Below, piece by piece: positions 7,965-18,187 of a stretch of 64,000 nt of DNA. Position 1 is the stretch's first letter; every line of letters starts with the position of its first letter. The DNA is from Planctomycetaceae bacterium (GTDB taxonomy: Bacteria; Planctomycetota; Planctomycetia; Pirellulales; Pirellulaceae): assembly GCA_020638995.1 (NCBI GenBank), contig JACKHM010000003.1, forward strand, positions 558,001 through 622,000. The letters run 5' to 3'. The notes under the pieces were generated by a model that did no database searches, was not told where the DNA came from, and saw only the letters and a program-made list of their open reading frames with translations. The translations under genes and the position numbers were made by a program.

Positions 7965-9325
7965 ACGACCTGGGACGCTCCAACGGAAACTGGTTTCCCG
8001 AGTTCGGAGGTCTGGCCCACGAGCTCGCTATGAGCTGGCCAGTGAACGCCGTGGGCAGGCGATCGGTGGACTGGGCAGTCCGTGATCTGATCATTGGCGG
8101 AGCGCAACAAGACCCGCGTAACGCAATGCTCCGCCAGCTAATCAAGAATGAGCACCCAGAATTCTATCGGGGCACTTTCGAAATGTCGGAGAACGATCGC
8201 AAACAAATCGCAAGAGGCAGAGCCTTCCTATTCTTCTACTACCTGTCTTTGTTGCGAATCTCACATCCCGAAGACGAATCGGCAACTACTAGGATTGAAC
8301 AACTAAAGCGGTGTTGCCCGAACTTGATGCTGGTCGACAGCTCTTCCGCGCCAAACCACCGACTGCGCCCGTGTCGCCACGCACATCAATGTCCATTTTG
8401 CTTGGGGAGAAAAGTAGCTCATCTGCACAAGGATCTTTCAGCGAGTGACTTCATTCGCCCCGACACGTTGCTTGCGTTGGCCAGCATCGAAGTCAATCGA
8501 AAGCAACTGTTCTCAGGCTCCAGAAACCAAGTTCCACCAATTAAAGCGAAACTAACGAAGTACCTCAGGAAGATCGCGCACGCGTTGGATGCTCCAGGCG
8601 GTCTTACCACCTTTCAAGTTGGCCCGAGCAAAGAACTAGTGCGGACGTTCCACGAAATGGAGTTAGGCGGTCAAGCAAGCTACGGATTCACCATACGCGT
8701 ATCCTTGCTCGTTGAACTGCCGACCGATCAAGCACTTGAGAGACTGTCGGCGGAGTCAGACACATTGCAGTTCGATGACATTCCCGCGTTTGATGGGAAT
8801 ATGCAACCGACATGGACAGTACGAGCGCACCGCCACCGTGACGCACTCCGGGACTTGCTATACGGTACTTCACCCAGATACGGCGAAGTCGGCGTGACTG
8901 GCGCTTTCGCCTACCAGCAATGGCACCTTGCCAGCGAGTCACAATGGCAGGAGCACTTCGCCGCTATACGTGGCACAAACCTGTATTCGATGTTTGGAGA
9001 CTGGCGTAATAGCAGACCACGCCAGCAAGATTCGCGCGGCTTATCGAACGCATCAACTCGCCGTCCGAAGTATCGTCAGAGACTTTCTCTTCGAAATGCG
9101 AACGCGCAGCGTGCCGCAACGGCAACGCAAGACGCTGAGAACCTCGTAGAGACCGTCATTCCGATCGCGAATTCTCTTGCCATCAGTTTGGGACGCATGC
9201 CTGGCAGAAAGGCACTGGCCAACGCATGTGCGAGTGCAGGATTAGACATCCCCGAAAGGATGCTACGCCGCATAATAAAACTGATCGCTACTCAACAAAC
9301 GGTACAGCTGCACAATGTTCTCTGA
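7946..9325 (+). CDS. Hypothetical element protein with zinc-finger-like Cys/His cluster
   Basis: 459 residues from the ATG at 7946; an upstream TTG at 7916 is less likely. At about residues 135-155 there is a putative metal site, PCRHAHQCPFCLGRK, followed by VAHLH. The middle part (FTIRVSLLVELPTD and the HRHRDALRDLL segment) and the basic C-terminus suggest a nucleic-acid-binding or replication-initiation protein, but no Rep motif is certain. It overlaps the following ATPase gene by 11 bases, so the two are probably translated together. Function not established. Confidence 0.55.
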   Translation: MPDYDVDDLGRSNGNWFPEFGGLAHELAMSWPVNAVGRRSVDWAVRDLIIGGAQQDPRNAMLRQLIKNEHPEFYRGTFEMSENDRKQIARGRAFLFFYYLSLLRISHPEDESATTRIEQLKRCCPNLMLVDSSSAPNHRLRPCRHAHQCPFCLGRKVAHLHKDLSASDFIRPDTLLALASIEVNRKQLFSGSRNQVPPIKAKLTKYLRKIAHALDAPGGLTTFQVGPSKELVRTFHEMELGGQASYGFTIRVSLLVELPTDQALERLSAESDTLQFDDIPAFDGNMQPTWTVRAHRHRDALRDLLYGTSPRYGEVGVTGAFAYQQWHLASESQWQEHFAAIRGTNLYSMFGDWRNSRPRQQDSRGLSNASTRRPKYRQRLSLRNANAQRAATATQDAENLVETVIPIANSLAISLGRMPGRKALANACASAGLDIPERMLRRIIKLIATQQTVQLHNVL

Positions 9326-10376
9326 GTTACCATCCTCTCCCGCGTATTCTGGAATCGAATTCCTCGATAGGCAGATTGCTGACGTTCCTGACCAGGGCAT
9401 CGTGATCGGACTGCTCGGATCGACTGGCACCGGAAAAAGTAAACTCGCTCGCATGATCGCAGCCGAGGGTGCGCTTCGTGAGGCGAAGCTGCGTAGCACC
9501 CAACCGAGGCGGAAATGGGTGTTCGTCTGTTCGGAGACGTCCGCAGCCGAGATTTATAACCAAATGCTGCTACACCTCGGTGCCCTGAGCATCGATCAAG
9601 TTGAACGACATGTTGCAGCGGACCCATGGCAGCTAGTCCCAGCAACAGACGCTTCGCCAGTCTCACGCAACACATTCTTGCAAACCGCGCTCACCCAGGG
9701 CAGCCTCGTCCTTCCCTTGGCCAACTTCCCCTTCCGAGATTGGGGTGATCCCGCAGAACAGATTCATGCCTATCTCGCCAGCAAACTTGGAACAGCCACA
9801 GGCATCGCTGGTGTTATCTTTGACGATGTGGATTCGATCGTTGACGAGTACCGGCGTTCTGGTAACCAACCAGTGACAGCACAGTCTCGACTACTTCGGA
9901 CGTTCCTTGAGAACAGCCGCCAAATGGCGCAAACACTTGCCTGTCCGGTGTGGGTTACACACAACCTCCGCGGCTCAGTCGGCCGCGCCACACACACGGC
10001 GATCTTAACTCACCGCGATGCAGCTGGCTGCCGTGATTTTGGCGAGCACCTCGATGGGTGCTTCGTTCTCGGCAACCACGATCCACGTACAGGCTATTTC
10101 CTCGTCCAGTGCACCAAATTGCCTCGCAGCCAGAAAACAGCACCAGCTGTCGTTCGGATTGCTCGCAACGGTGCGACCGTAGAAGAAGTGTTTGGCAAGA
10201 AGAGTGAGGAGTTTTTCAATCGGCCTCGCCGCAAGAAGGCTGTTGACGTCGACGAGGATGCGCTCGACTTCTTGCGCGAACTCGCCGCGAAGCAACAACA
10301 TCCAACTCGCGATGATGATCTTGCGAATCGTGTGGTACAGGCGGTTTTCTGTCGTCCTCGGAGCGAAAGTCTTTAA
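9315..10376 (+). CDS. P-loop ATPase, RecA/RepA-helicase-like
   Basis: 353 residues. Walker A is GSTGTGKSK at about residues 35-43 and Walker B is IAGVIFDDVDS at about 157-167. A further sensor-like Gln/Thr region follows (CPVWVTHNLRGS). The layout resembles RepA/DnaB-type or AAA_25 RecA-fold ATPases of plasmids and integrative elements. With the zinc-finger neighbour and the primase-like gene downstream it probably belongs to the element's replication or maintenance module. It could instead be a general AAA ATPase. A large inverted repeat follows its stop codon. Confidence 0.7.
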   Translation: MFSELPSSPAYSGIEFLDRQIADVPDQGIVIGLLGSTGTGKSKLARMIAAEGALREAKLRSTQPRRKWVFVCSETSAAEIYNQMLLHLGALSIDQVERHVAADPWQLVPATDASPVSRNTFLQTALTQGSLVLPLANFPFRDWGDPAEQIHAYLASKLGTATGIAGVIFDDVDSIVDEYRRSGNQPVTAQSRLLRTFLENSRQMAQTLACPVWVTHNLRGSVGRATHTAILTHRDAAGCRDFGEHLDGCFVLGNHDPRTGYFLVQCTKLPRSQKTAPAVVRIARNGATVEEVFGKKSEEFFNRPRRKKAVDVDEDALDFLRELAAKQQHPTRDDDLANRVVQAVFCRPRSESL

Positions 10377-10394
10377 ACATGAACAACTTAAACA

Positions 10395-10547
10395 ATTGCG
10401 CAATGTTTCGTATAGCGCTGTTATTTAACTTCTTCTTGTCAGTAACAGAGACTGACAAAAAAGTATTAAGTAACTGCGCTATACGAATCTTTGATCGCGA
10501 GCTGACACTCCTTACCTACCAGCGAGATACGTCAAATTGCGCGCAAT
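10395..10547. repeat. Large imperfect inverted repeat flanked by two short palindromes
   Basis: Arms 10407-10443 and 10451-10487 (37 bp each) match at about 30 positions around the 7-base loop AACAGAG; the outer TTCGTATAGCGC is perfect. The palindromes ATTGCGCAAT (10395-10404) and ATTGCGCGCAAT (10536-10547) flank it. It follows the ATPase and precedes the next replication-type genes. It could be an origin, a protein-binding region or a strong transcription stop; there is no clear T-tract. Confidence 0.7.
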
Positions 10548-10625
10548 AAACGGCCCGTACCACGAGGCTACACCAAACCACCTTCAGTAGTTACACCCCG
10601 AGGGAACCTACCAGGAGATACGAAA

Positions 10626-10976
10626 ATGAGCACATCACTGACCGCGACGCCGAGTGAATCGGCAGCATACTGGCTGCGAGGCGCAGTGCCACCCGAGATG
10701 CTCGCACGCGTAATCACGCAGGACGAGCTCAGACGCCTTCGAGACTTGCGGGAGTTCGTCCGCGAGCACAGTCAGCTTCGTGACACAATCAAGGCCAAGG
10801 TTCTAGCGAATGCGCCGCTCGAAGCAGGCACACTGGACTTGCAGGTGACGCCAACAACGCAGCGTTCATTCTCGTACGAGAAACTAGCACATCTGCTTGG
10901 TGAGCAGGAAGCCGATCGCCTTAAAGAGCAGATCGAACCCACAATTTCCTACCGAATGGAGGTCATCGATTTGTAG
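10626..10976 (+). CDS. Small hypothetical element protein
   Basis: 116 residues; ATG with AGGAG about 9 bases upstream. Acidic, largely helical, with an Arg/Glu-rich segment (TQDELRRLRDLREFVREH). No Cys, no membrane segment and no known motif. It lies in the replication region of the element, 138 bases after the inverted-repeat region. Function unknown. Confidence 0.6.
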   Translation: MSTSLTATPSESAAYWLRGAVPPEMLARVITQDELRRLRDLREFVREHSQLRDTIKAKVLANAPLEAGTLDLQVTPTTQRSFSYEKLAHLLGEQEADRLKEQIEPTISYRMEVIDL

Positions 10977-11059
10977 CGCCGATTCGTCGCAACGGATGCC
11001 CCGACGAGTCCCATACCTCAGTGGTTCCTATTATCCGCAGTTGTTACACGAGCGAAACA

Positions 11060-11428
11060 ATGAACGAGTTCAGCCACGTCGCGATTCGCGAGATTTGCCC
11101 CAACACGGACGACGAAGAAGCAGACCTGGAATCTGCTTCATCGCCTGTCTCGGAATGCGAAATGATCGAATGGCTGAAGGTCGCTGGAAAGCTGCCTGGA
11201 AGGGCTTCAGTCGTCACGGCCATCATGATTTGGGATCTAGCCGTCAAACTCGATCGGCGTCAATACATCATGCTTACGTCGGCGGCATTGTCGGAAGCCG
11301 GGTTGGGGCGGGTGACTGCATATCGAGCCCTTGTCGATTTGGAAAACGCAGGCTTGATCACGGTCTCGCGAAATCGAGGTCGGAGTCCGACTGTGTGCAT
11401 CCTGCCACATCCAAGGAGTGAGAGCTGA
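11060..11428 (+). CDS. Small winged-helix protein, possible replication regulator
   Basis: 122 residues from the ATG at 11060. Residues about 55-115 contain a helix-turn-helix plus wing: LTSAALSEAGLGRVTAYRAL, then DLENAGLITVSRNRGRSP. The pattern resembles MarR/GntR-type or plasmid Rep winged helices. The N-terminus is acidic. Its place among the replication genes suggests transcriptional or replication control. Not assigned to a named family. Confidence 0.6.
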   Translation: MNEFSHVAIREICPNTDDEEADLESASSPVSECEMIEWLKVAGKLPGRASVVTAIMIWDLAVKLDRRQYIMLTSAALSEAGLGRVTAYRALVDLENAGLITVSRNRGRSPTVCILPHPRSES

Positions 11429-11632
11429 TGAGAGCGACACATTCCAACATCCATTTGCGAGCAATAAGAAATTGGCATGCAGCAGCTGATGGCTTACGAT
11501 CGTCGCGCAACCCAGATCACGCCGACTACAAATTTTTTAACTTGACGTCATCCACGATGGAAATGACGGAACCAACTTGTAGGTAGCCCTCACGACGACG
11601 GCTACTCCACTACTCTTCCTTTTGGAGCTCTT

Positions 11633-12232
11633 ATGATGACGAACGAACCAGACAACCGATTCGCTGGGATGTCACGCGCCGCACGTGCCCTGATGATGGC
11701 TCAGCAGGCCGTATCGGCGCAAAGACAAGACGCGGCGAGTCCGACGAGTTCGGGCTCAAATCAATCAGCAGGCGAAGACAATTGGCGATTCACAATTGCA
11801 GAGCATTGTCTCTGGGAGATGCTGGACCTGCGGGAACTCACTTTCATTGCCTACTTCACGATCGGTAAAGAGCCTGTCACTGACGTCGGCCCCAGCCTTC
11901 CGAGCGCTGTGGATTTGGCCTTGCACCTTTGCTATGGCCGCACCGTCAATGCCCGACAACTTGCTCAGTCGGTGTTGCGAGTGTCTATCGCCTCTCCACC
12001 ATCCGCGAACGCGGCCGACGTCGTCAATGGGTGGATACCTCGCTTGCGCGACGCAGACATCGAGTATGTCCTAGCATGGCATGTGCATGGCGAAACAGAA
12101 ATTCACTTGGATCACTCCCTGCGTTCAGAATCTGAAGCGATTAACTGTGTTCGCAATTGCCTGCTCGCTGAAGTCCGGCACCAGATGCATTGGCCAGTGC
12201 CATTAGTGCCACAGCAGCGCGAAACAAGGTGA
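11633..12232 (+). CDS. Hypothetical element protein
   Basis: 199 residues; ATG with GGAG 6 bases upstream. A Ser/Gln-rich low-complexity segment (about residues 25-50) separates a helical N-terminus from a folded C-terminal domain with several Trp and Cys. No recognised motif. It lies 54 bases before the large primase-like gene and is probably co-transcribed with it. Confidence 0.6.
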   Translation: MMTNEPDNRFAGMSRAARALMMAQQAVSAQRQDAASPTSSGSNQSAGEDNWRFTIAEHCLWEMLDLRELTFIAYFTIGKEPVTDVGPSLPSAVDLALHLCYGRTVNARQLAQSVLRVSIASPPSANAADVVNGWIPRLRDADIEYVLAWHVHGETEIHLDHSLRSESEAINCVRNCLLAEVRHQMHWPVPLVPQQRETR

Positions 12233-12286
12233 TTCGATCGCTAAGCAACGTGACTGTTCCAAGCAATGACAACGGAGCTATACATC

Positions 12287-15103
12287 ATGTCCAATCCGAC
12301 AAAATCACTCGCAACCAAGCTGTCTTGGGAGTGGGTACTCCGCACTCTCGACGTCGAACAATCTCGTCCCGCATACCTGCCACAGGCAGTCGACTGCACT
12401 GTGTGTTCAGAGTCGACGCTGCACGTCATGGAGGATCACGTCCTCGGCGGCGTATGGTTTCACTGTCGGACTTGCGGTTTTGCCGGGGATGTAATCGAGT
12501 TGGCCGCAGAGACGTGGAAGGTCGATGTCGATGCTGCCATCGCGCAGCTTGAAGTCCACGGTCTATTTCCCGATCCGATCTCAGACGATGACGTGAGTGC
12601 GTATCTGCGAGATCACATTATGTATCGCCGGAGGTTTACCGAATTCTGGGAGCGGGCGAGACGGGAGCCACAAGGCGGCACTGACTGCGACCGGCAGCTG
12701 TTGCGGAAATTCTGCCTCGACAATTCTTGGCAAGAGGGATGGCTCGAACAAGGTGGTCAGTTCTTTGGAGTTGCGAGCAAATCGGACTTGGAGGAGTTGT
12801 TCGCGCCCGATTCGTTTGCAATCCAAGAGCGGGCGAATCGCGCCGACAAGAAGTCAAAACGACGGGGGTCAGGACCGGGGCCACGCAGGATCTTCGATGG
12901 GCACGAATGGGAACATCTAATTGTCGTTCCATTCCATGACTTGCCAGGGAGAATCTCTGGTTTACTCATGGTCGGGCGCAATGGCGACTTTGACGCAAAT
13001 GATTTTGTCTTTAAGCGAACCAACCTGGGATACAGTTGCACCCGACCTAAAGAGGCCGGATTAGGGATGCTCTTTTCTGACGACTGCGGGCGGGTGCGAC
13101 GTTTAGGCGATGACGTCTTTGTGATGAGTCATCCGCAAATCGGGATGCGACTCCAAGGCAAGCATCTAGTCGACTCACGATTGCCTTTGCCGCTTGTGCT
13201 GGTGCATGCATCACGTGACCACACATTGTTTCATTTGCCCTCATCGCTGCAAGGACGACGGCTGATTTTTTGGGGACCGATGGCGACCATGCTGCCGCTG
13301 GCCAAACGTCATGGTGGCTGTGTCTCTGATTACGAAATCAGCGAGCGCGAAATTGATTGCAATTTGAAGCACCATATGCCAATAGACTGGCTGCGACTCA
13401 TCCAGCAGCATGCGAAACCTTGGTGCTGCGCATTGCAAGACTACGCAAAAGGCCTCACCGAATTGAGTCTCGGTAGCCTCCTGGACAAGTTAGACCTAAC
13501 ACCCGATGAGAGCCGCGATTTGATCAGGGGCTTGAGGCCAGGCTCAGTTGATCGGTTCAAAAAATGCGAACCATTTCGATTGAGCTTGAGGACGGTGCAG
13601 GCCAGAGGCCGGCATGTCATCGAAAGCGAAGCGGGCTGGCGACTCAAGACTGGCGAGGTCATCTGCGACAAGCCGATCAGAGTCGAGTACGTCTTGACCA
13701 CCGGCAATAGCGATAGCATGTATCGGGTTGCAGTTTCGCACGGCGAAGAGCGATCAACCTTTACGATTGCGGAAAGGGACTTGAAACGCGACGGCTTGTT
13801 TGTTTGCGTCTCACGTAGCCTGCGAAACGAAACTGGCGATGTGTTGAACTACCAGCGCCGTTGGAACAAGGACGCCCTATTCATCGCCATGCAATTTAGC
13901 CCGCCAGAGACGATAAAATCCTCACACCGAATCGGCTGGCAAAAGAAACCACTTCGGTTTCAGTTTCCGCACTTTTCGATTCTCAATAGAGGCCAAGTCC
14001 AGAACGAGCCTGTGGCGATCGTGTTGGATGACGACGACCCGCCTGCCCAACACCTCAATCCACCGGGGCACTTCCCGCTCGCGCACATTCGGGCATTATC
14101 AGAGTCGTGTTCGACCACCCAGATCGTCTGGGCTCTTGCGGCGTGTGTTTGTCACAACTTGCTGGCTGGCACTGCGATGCCTAGGCCCTGTGGCGTCATC
14201 CTAGACGGCGAGTTTGCTCACGAGGCAGGTGCGACTGCTGCCAGGGCGCTCGGCTGCGCTGAGTGCGATACGACGCGACGCAGGGGCGGTAAGACGATCC
14301 TCAGCGTGATTGTGGATGCAGCGGCACGACATGCGTGGCCACCCTTGATCAAGTTCAGACAGCGTTCCCAACATCGTTTCACTTCCCAATGGCTCGACGA
14401 GCCCCATCTGCGAAATGCCATTCTGCCCCTCGATGAGTTCGCAGCATTGGCCGTTGGGTCGCACGACGGTTTTGTTCGGGTTTGTATCCCAGACCCAGCG
14501 CTGCCACTTGGAGAACTGCGACGCGCGGCAACATCGATTATCCCCAATTACTTGCAGGATCTGTGCGGGAGGCATCAGTGGGTTGATATCCTCGACGGAC
14601 CTAAGGTGGTCGACGTCCTCTATGACATGGCGGACTGGTTTCGACGCAATGGCGGTAGTCCGGCGACTGTGCTCAACGCTGAGTCGGCTCTGTTCTTCGA
14701 TAGCGACCAACGGGCGACTACTTTTGCTGAGTTGGCAACGCGAATGCACCTCGGAGGTGAGATCACGACTGCCCGTGAAGGTTTCGACTTCGATCGGGCG
14801 GGCGCGAAGCCTTCTGCACTCATCTACTGTGACGCTGATGGAGCCAAGCCTGCAATGGTTGCAGTGCGCCCGCACGAGATCAACGCCGTGCTGCGGGAAC
14901 TCAGAGCACCCGCAATGGACATTGAGCGCGTACAGAGTGCCTTCCAAGAATCTGGTGCATGGATCGGTGACACTTCAGACGACCACGGAGCGCTGTGGCT
15001 GATTGATGCAGAGTGGTGGGAGGAGAAAACGGTGGAGCTGAAAAGGCAAAGCGTGGCGGTATACGAGGCCAGCATACGTGGCGCCTCGCTTAGCCCGACC
15101 TAA
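12287..15103 (+). CDS. Large protein with DnaG-type zinc finger, putative element primase
   Basis: 938 residues from the ATG at 12287, which has GGAG 9 bases upstream; the ATG at 12266 has none. Near the N-terminus a CHC2-like zinc ribbon is visible: DCTVC, then WFHCRTCGFAGDVIELA, the pattern of DNA primase zinc domains. The middle region has a TOPRIM-like or nucleotidyl-transfer-like stretch (LIFWGPMATMLPLA) but the acidic residues are not clear. The C-terminal half is unassigned. Plasmids and integrative elements often carry such multi-domain primase/helicase proteins, so a role in replicating the excised element is inferred from the zinc ribbon and the neighbours. Confidence 0.6.
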   Translation: MSNPTKSLATKLSWEWVLRTLDVEQSRPAYLPQAVDCTVCSESTLHVMEDHVLGGVWFHCRTCGFAGDVIELAAETWKVDVDAAIAQLEVHGLFPDPISDDDVSAYLRDHIMYRRRFTEFWERARREPQGGTDCDRQLLRKFCLDNSWQEGWLEQGGQFFGVASKSDLEELFAPDSFAIQERANRADKKSKRRGSGPGPRRIFDGHEWEHLIVVPFHDLPGRISGLLMVGRNGDFDANDFVFKRTNLGYSCTRPKEAGLGMLFSDDCGRVRRLGDDVFVMSHPQIGMRLQGKHLVDSRLPLPLVLVHASRDHTLFHLPSSLQGRRLIFWGPMATMLPLAKRHGGCVSDYEISEREIDCNLKHHMPIDWLRLIQQHAKPWCCALQDYAKGLTELSLGSLLDKLDLTPDESRDLIRGLRPGSVDRFKKCEPFRLSLRTVQARGRHVIESEAGWRLKTGEVICDKPIRVEYVLTTGNSDSMYRVAVSHGEERSTFTIAERDLKRDGLFVCVSRSLRNETGDVLNYQRRWNKDALFIAMQFSPPETIKSSHRIGWQKKPLRFQFPHFSILNRGQVQNEPVAIVLDDDDPPAQHLNPPGHFPLAHIRALSESCSTTQIVWALAACVCHNLLAGTAMPRPCGVILDGEFAHEAGATAARALGCAECDTTRRRGGKTILSVIVDAAARHAWPPLIKFRQRSQHRFTSQWLDEPHLRNAILPLDEFAALAVGSHDGFVRVCIPDPALPLGELRRAATSIIPNYLQDLCGRHQWVDILDGPKVVDVLYDMADWFRRNGGSPATVLNAESALFFDSDQRATTFAELATRMHLGGEITTAREGFDFDRAGAKPSALIYCDADGAKPAMVAVRPHEINAVLRELRAPAMDIERVQSAFQESGAWIGDTSDDHGALWLIDAEWWEEKTVELKRQSVAVYEASIRGASLSPT

Positions 15104-15587
15104 GTTTTGCTGAATTGCGTGCGTCGAAAGACCGATTTCGCGATTCTCGATAACGATCGAAACGAATCAAGCAAGCTTCTTGCGACCGAGAACTTGACGA
15201 TCTTCTAGTTCCTGAACGGCTTTGAGACGAATTCGGCGCTGTGACGAACTTCTGAAGCGATTTAGCCGTCTCTGGCCCCAGAAACAGGTCACTCGCTGCC
15301 CAAATCGGACTCCCTCTACGCGCGGCAGTCGTTGGTTTGCGAATCCGTGTTACTGGTGCAACACGGTTACGGCCTAGACATGCCTAAAACCCGCACGTAT
15401 CTACATAGGTGTCCCTTTGCGATACCACACCGCCGAACGCGTTGGATCTTCCTTATTGTTAGAATCCTGTGCCGAGTTAGGTTCTGTCAAGAAGATTTCG
15501 CAACCGTACGGCATCTAATCCTTCGGGGACGCGGTATCGCTTGCCTTCGCCATTTCTGAAATCCCGGACATTAAGAGGAGACTGCTA
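15104..15587. other. Intergenic gap between replication module and metal genes
   Basis: No supported gene. No clear MerR-type or CueR-type promoter is seen before the copper ATPase, and no third copy of the att repeat. The boundary between the integrative element and the metal island may lie here. Confidence 0.4.
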
Positions 15588-18062
15588 GTGGTCATTGATC
15601 CAATCTGTGGTATGGAAATTGACGAGGCGACGGCTCTGAGTGCCGAATGCGATGGAAAAACAAATTACTTTTGTAGCGAGCATTGTCGTAAGAAGTTTCT
15701 TAGCGAGCATTCCAACGAGCCCGCAGAGGCAGACGAGGTTGCAGAGCAAGGGCATGCGTGTTGCCAGCATGAACAACACTCAGTCAAGAAGTCGGTCGCG
15801 TCAGATCCGGCAATGGCGACGAAGGCAGGCAAGTACGCCTGCCCAATGTGTGAAGGCGTGGAAAGCGATCACCCTGGCGATTGCCCAAAATGTGGTATGC
15901 CGCTGGAACGCGTCAATCCAGCGATGAAGCAGACTCGCACGGTCTACACTTGCCCGATGCATCCGGAGGTCGAGCAGGAGGGGCCGGGTACGTGCCCGAA
16001 GTGCGGCATGGATTTGGAACTGAAGTATGTCGTCGCAGACGAGGAAGAAGACGACTCGGAGCTGCAGGGCATGACGCGCCGTTTCTGGGTCGCGGTTGCC
16101 TTGGCCATTCCGGTACTTCTGTTGGCGATGCTGCCGATGGTTGGCGTGACGCTGGGACTCTCGCCCAACGTATCTCGGTGGATGCAACTGGCATTGAGTA
16201 CGCCGGTGGTATTGTGGGCCGGCTGGCCGTTCTTTGTGCGTGGGTGGAGATCCGTGATCACCTGGAACTTGAACATGTTCACACTAATCTCGCTGGGTGT
16301 CGCCGCAGCGTATCTCTATAGTCTGGCAGCAATGCTCTTGCCTGACGTGATTCCTGATTCGTTTAAGGAAGGCGGCCACGTCGCTGTTTACTTCGAAGCC
16401 GCCGCTGTGATCATTGCCCTCGTGTTGATGGGACAAGTTCTGGAGCTGCGGGCTCGCCGCCGCACTAGCAGTGCGATCCGCGAACTTCTGTCGCTGGCTC
16501 CGCCCACAGGACGCGTGGTTCGTGATGGCGAAGAGCGGGAAGTGCCATTGGACGAGGTTCACGAGGGGGACATCCTTAAGGTCGTCCCCGGTGAGAAAGT
16601 GCCAGTCGATGGTGAGATCACTGCGGGCAATAGCTCTGTCGACGAGTCGATGATTACGGGGGAGCCGGTCCCGGTCTCGAAGAAGACCGGTGACGCGGTG
16701 ATTGGCGGGACGGTGAACCAGACAGGTTCGTTCGAGATGCGAGCCAATCGCGTTGGCGAAGACACCGTGCTCTCGCAGATTGTTCAGATGGTTGCCAATG
16801 CACAACGCAGCCGAGCCCCGATCCAACGAGTCGCGGACACGGTGGCAGGCTTGTTCGTGCCGGCCGTCGTGTTGGTCGCCTTGGTCACGTTTGCCGCCTG
16901 GGCCTGGCTCTCACCGGAAGAGCCGCGACTAGCCTTCGCTCTCGTGAACGCCGTGGCCGTGCTGATCATCGCCTGTCCCTGCGCTTTGGGACTGGCCACG
17001 CCAATGTCGATCATGGTCGGCGTCGGACGCGGGGCGAAGGATGGTGTGTTAATCAAGGACGCTGAGGTTCTGGAAATCTTGGAGAAGGTCGACACGATCA
17101 TTGTTGACAAGACCGGAACGCTCACCGAAGGCCGCCCGAAGCTGACAGAATGCATTCCAATGGACTCCGTGAACGAGCATGAACTGCTGGAGTTTGTCGC
17201 GGCAGTTGAGAGGAACAGCGAACACCCGCTGGGGCGGGCCATTGTTGAGGCCGCAGAGGAGCGCGGTATCAAACTCGCAAGTGTCGAGGAGTTCGACTCG
17301 ACTACCGGGGGCGGAGTATCCGGCAGTGTGGGCGGCAAGCGAGTTTTGATTGGCAAAGCCGCTTTCCTCGCAGAACGAAACGTGAGTGACCTGAATGCAT
17401 TGACGACTGAGGCTGAAAAGCTTCAGCGCGAGGGACACACCGTGATGTTCGCCGCGATCGACGGCAGGTTTGCAGGGTTGCTGGCCGTTTCCGATCCCAT
17501 CAAGGCTTCCACACCAGCCGCCGTACGGGAACTGCACGAGTTGGGCCTAAAGATCATCATGTTGACCGGCGATAATGAACGCACGGCGCGAGCCGTCGCT
17601 GAGAAACTCGGCATCGACGAAGTCGGAGCAGGATTCAGCCCGCAGGACAAACACGAACGAGTGCGAGCCCTCAAAGATGACGGCCGCAAAGTAGCAATGG
17701 CCGGCGATGGTATCAACGACGCCCCCGCATTGGCCGAGGCGGATGCCGGGATCGCGATGGGAACGGGTACTGACGTGGCGATCGAAAGCGCCGGAGTGAC
17801 GCTGGTAAAAGGCGACCTGCGGGGCATCGTCAAAGCGGTTCGCTTGAGCCGCCGGACAATGCGTAACATTCGACAAAATCTCTTCTTTGCGTTTTTCTAC
17901 AACGTCTTGGGCGTACCGGTCGCGGCTGGCGTCCTTGTGCCGCTGTTCGGGATGGGAGCCTTGCTCAGCCCGATGATCGCAGCCGCTGCCATGAGTTTCA
18001 GTTCTGTTTCGGTCGTCGCAAACGCCCTGCGGCTAAGAGGAACGCGGTTGGCCAATGAGTGA
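15588..18062 (+). CDS. copA: Cu(I)-exporting P1B-1 ATPase with YHS and two heavy-metal-binding domains
   Basis: 824 residues; GTG start with GAGGAG 8 bases upstream. Residues 1-45 form a YHS-type domain (DPICGMEID, FCSEHCRKKF). Two CPM-type metal-binding domains follow, YACPMCEG...CPKCGM and YTCPMHPE...CPKCGM, in place of the usual HMA domains. The ATPase core has TGEPVP, the intramembrane CPC at about residue 463 (IIACPCALGLATP), phosphorylation site DKTGTLTEG at about 507, SEHPLG, GDGINDAP at about 706, and the last helices with FFYNVLG and MSFSSVSVVANALRL. CPC with the YN and MS residues is the signature of Cu(I)/Ag(I) exporters of the inner membrane. It leads the metal genes of this region. 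Confidence 0.95.
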   Translation: MVIDPICGMEIDEATALSAECDGKTNYFCSEHCRKKFLSEHSNEPAEADEVAEQGHACCQHEQHSVKKSVASDPAMATKAGKYACPMCEGVESDHPGDCPKCGMPLERVNPAMKQTRTVYTCPMHPEVEQEGPGTCPKCGMDLELKYVVADEEEDDSELQGMTRRFWVAVALAIPVLLLAMLPMVGVTLGLSPNVSRWMQLALSTPVVLWAGWPFFVRGWRSVITWNLNMFTLISLGVAAAYLYSLAAMLLPDVIPDSFKEGGHVAVYFEAAAVIIALVLMGQVLELRARRRTSSAIRELLSLAPPTGRVVRDGEEREVPLDEVHEGDILKVVPGEKVPVDGEITAGNSSVDESMITGEPVPVSKKTGDAVIGGTVNQTGSFEMRANRVGEDTVLSQIVQMVANAQRSRAPIQRVADTVAGLFVPAVVLVALVTFAAWAWLSPEEPRLAFALVNAVAVLIIACPCALGLATPMSIMVGVGRGAKDGVLIKDAEVLEILEKVDTIIVDKTGTLTEGRPKLTECIPMDSVNEHELLEFVAAVERNSEHPLGRAIVEAAEERGIKLASVEEFDSTTGGGVSGSVGGKRVLIGKAAFLAERNVSDLNALTTEAEKLQREGHTVMFAAIDGRFAGLLAVSDPIKASTPAAVRELHELGLKIIMLTGDNERTARAVAEKLGIDEVGAGFSPQDKHERVRALKDDGRKVAMAGDGINDAPALAEADAGIAMGTGTDVAIESAGVTLVKGDLRGIVKAVRLSRRTMRNIRQNLFFAFFYNVLGVPVAAGVLVPLFGMGALLSPMIAAAAMSFSSVSVVANALRLRGTRLANE

Positions 18063-18187
18063 ACTTGGGCGTCGCGAAGAAATTTTCTGACGCGACGTGA
18101 AGGAATCGACTGCTGGCTGCATCTAATGGGTAGAAACGAGAAGCAAGAGTCGTCCGCGTACGGTCTTTTGTTCGGAAAGGTTGGGCG

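Noticed and set aside
14201..14947. 248-codon minus-strand frame opposite the primase-like gene
   Set aside because: No recognisable domain or ribosome site; shadow of the plus-strand gene.
15332..15559. 75-codon frame before the copper ATPase
   Set aside because: No ribosome-binding site, no motif, and unusual composition; treated as noncoding.
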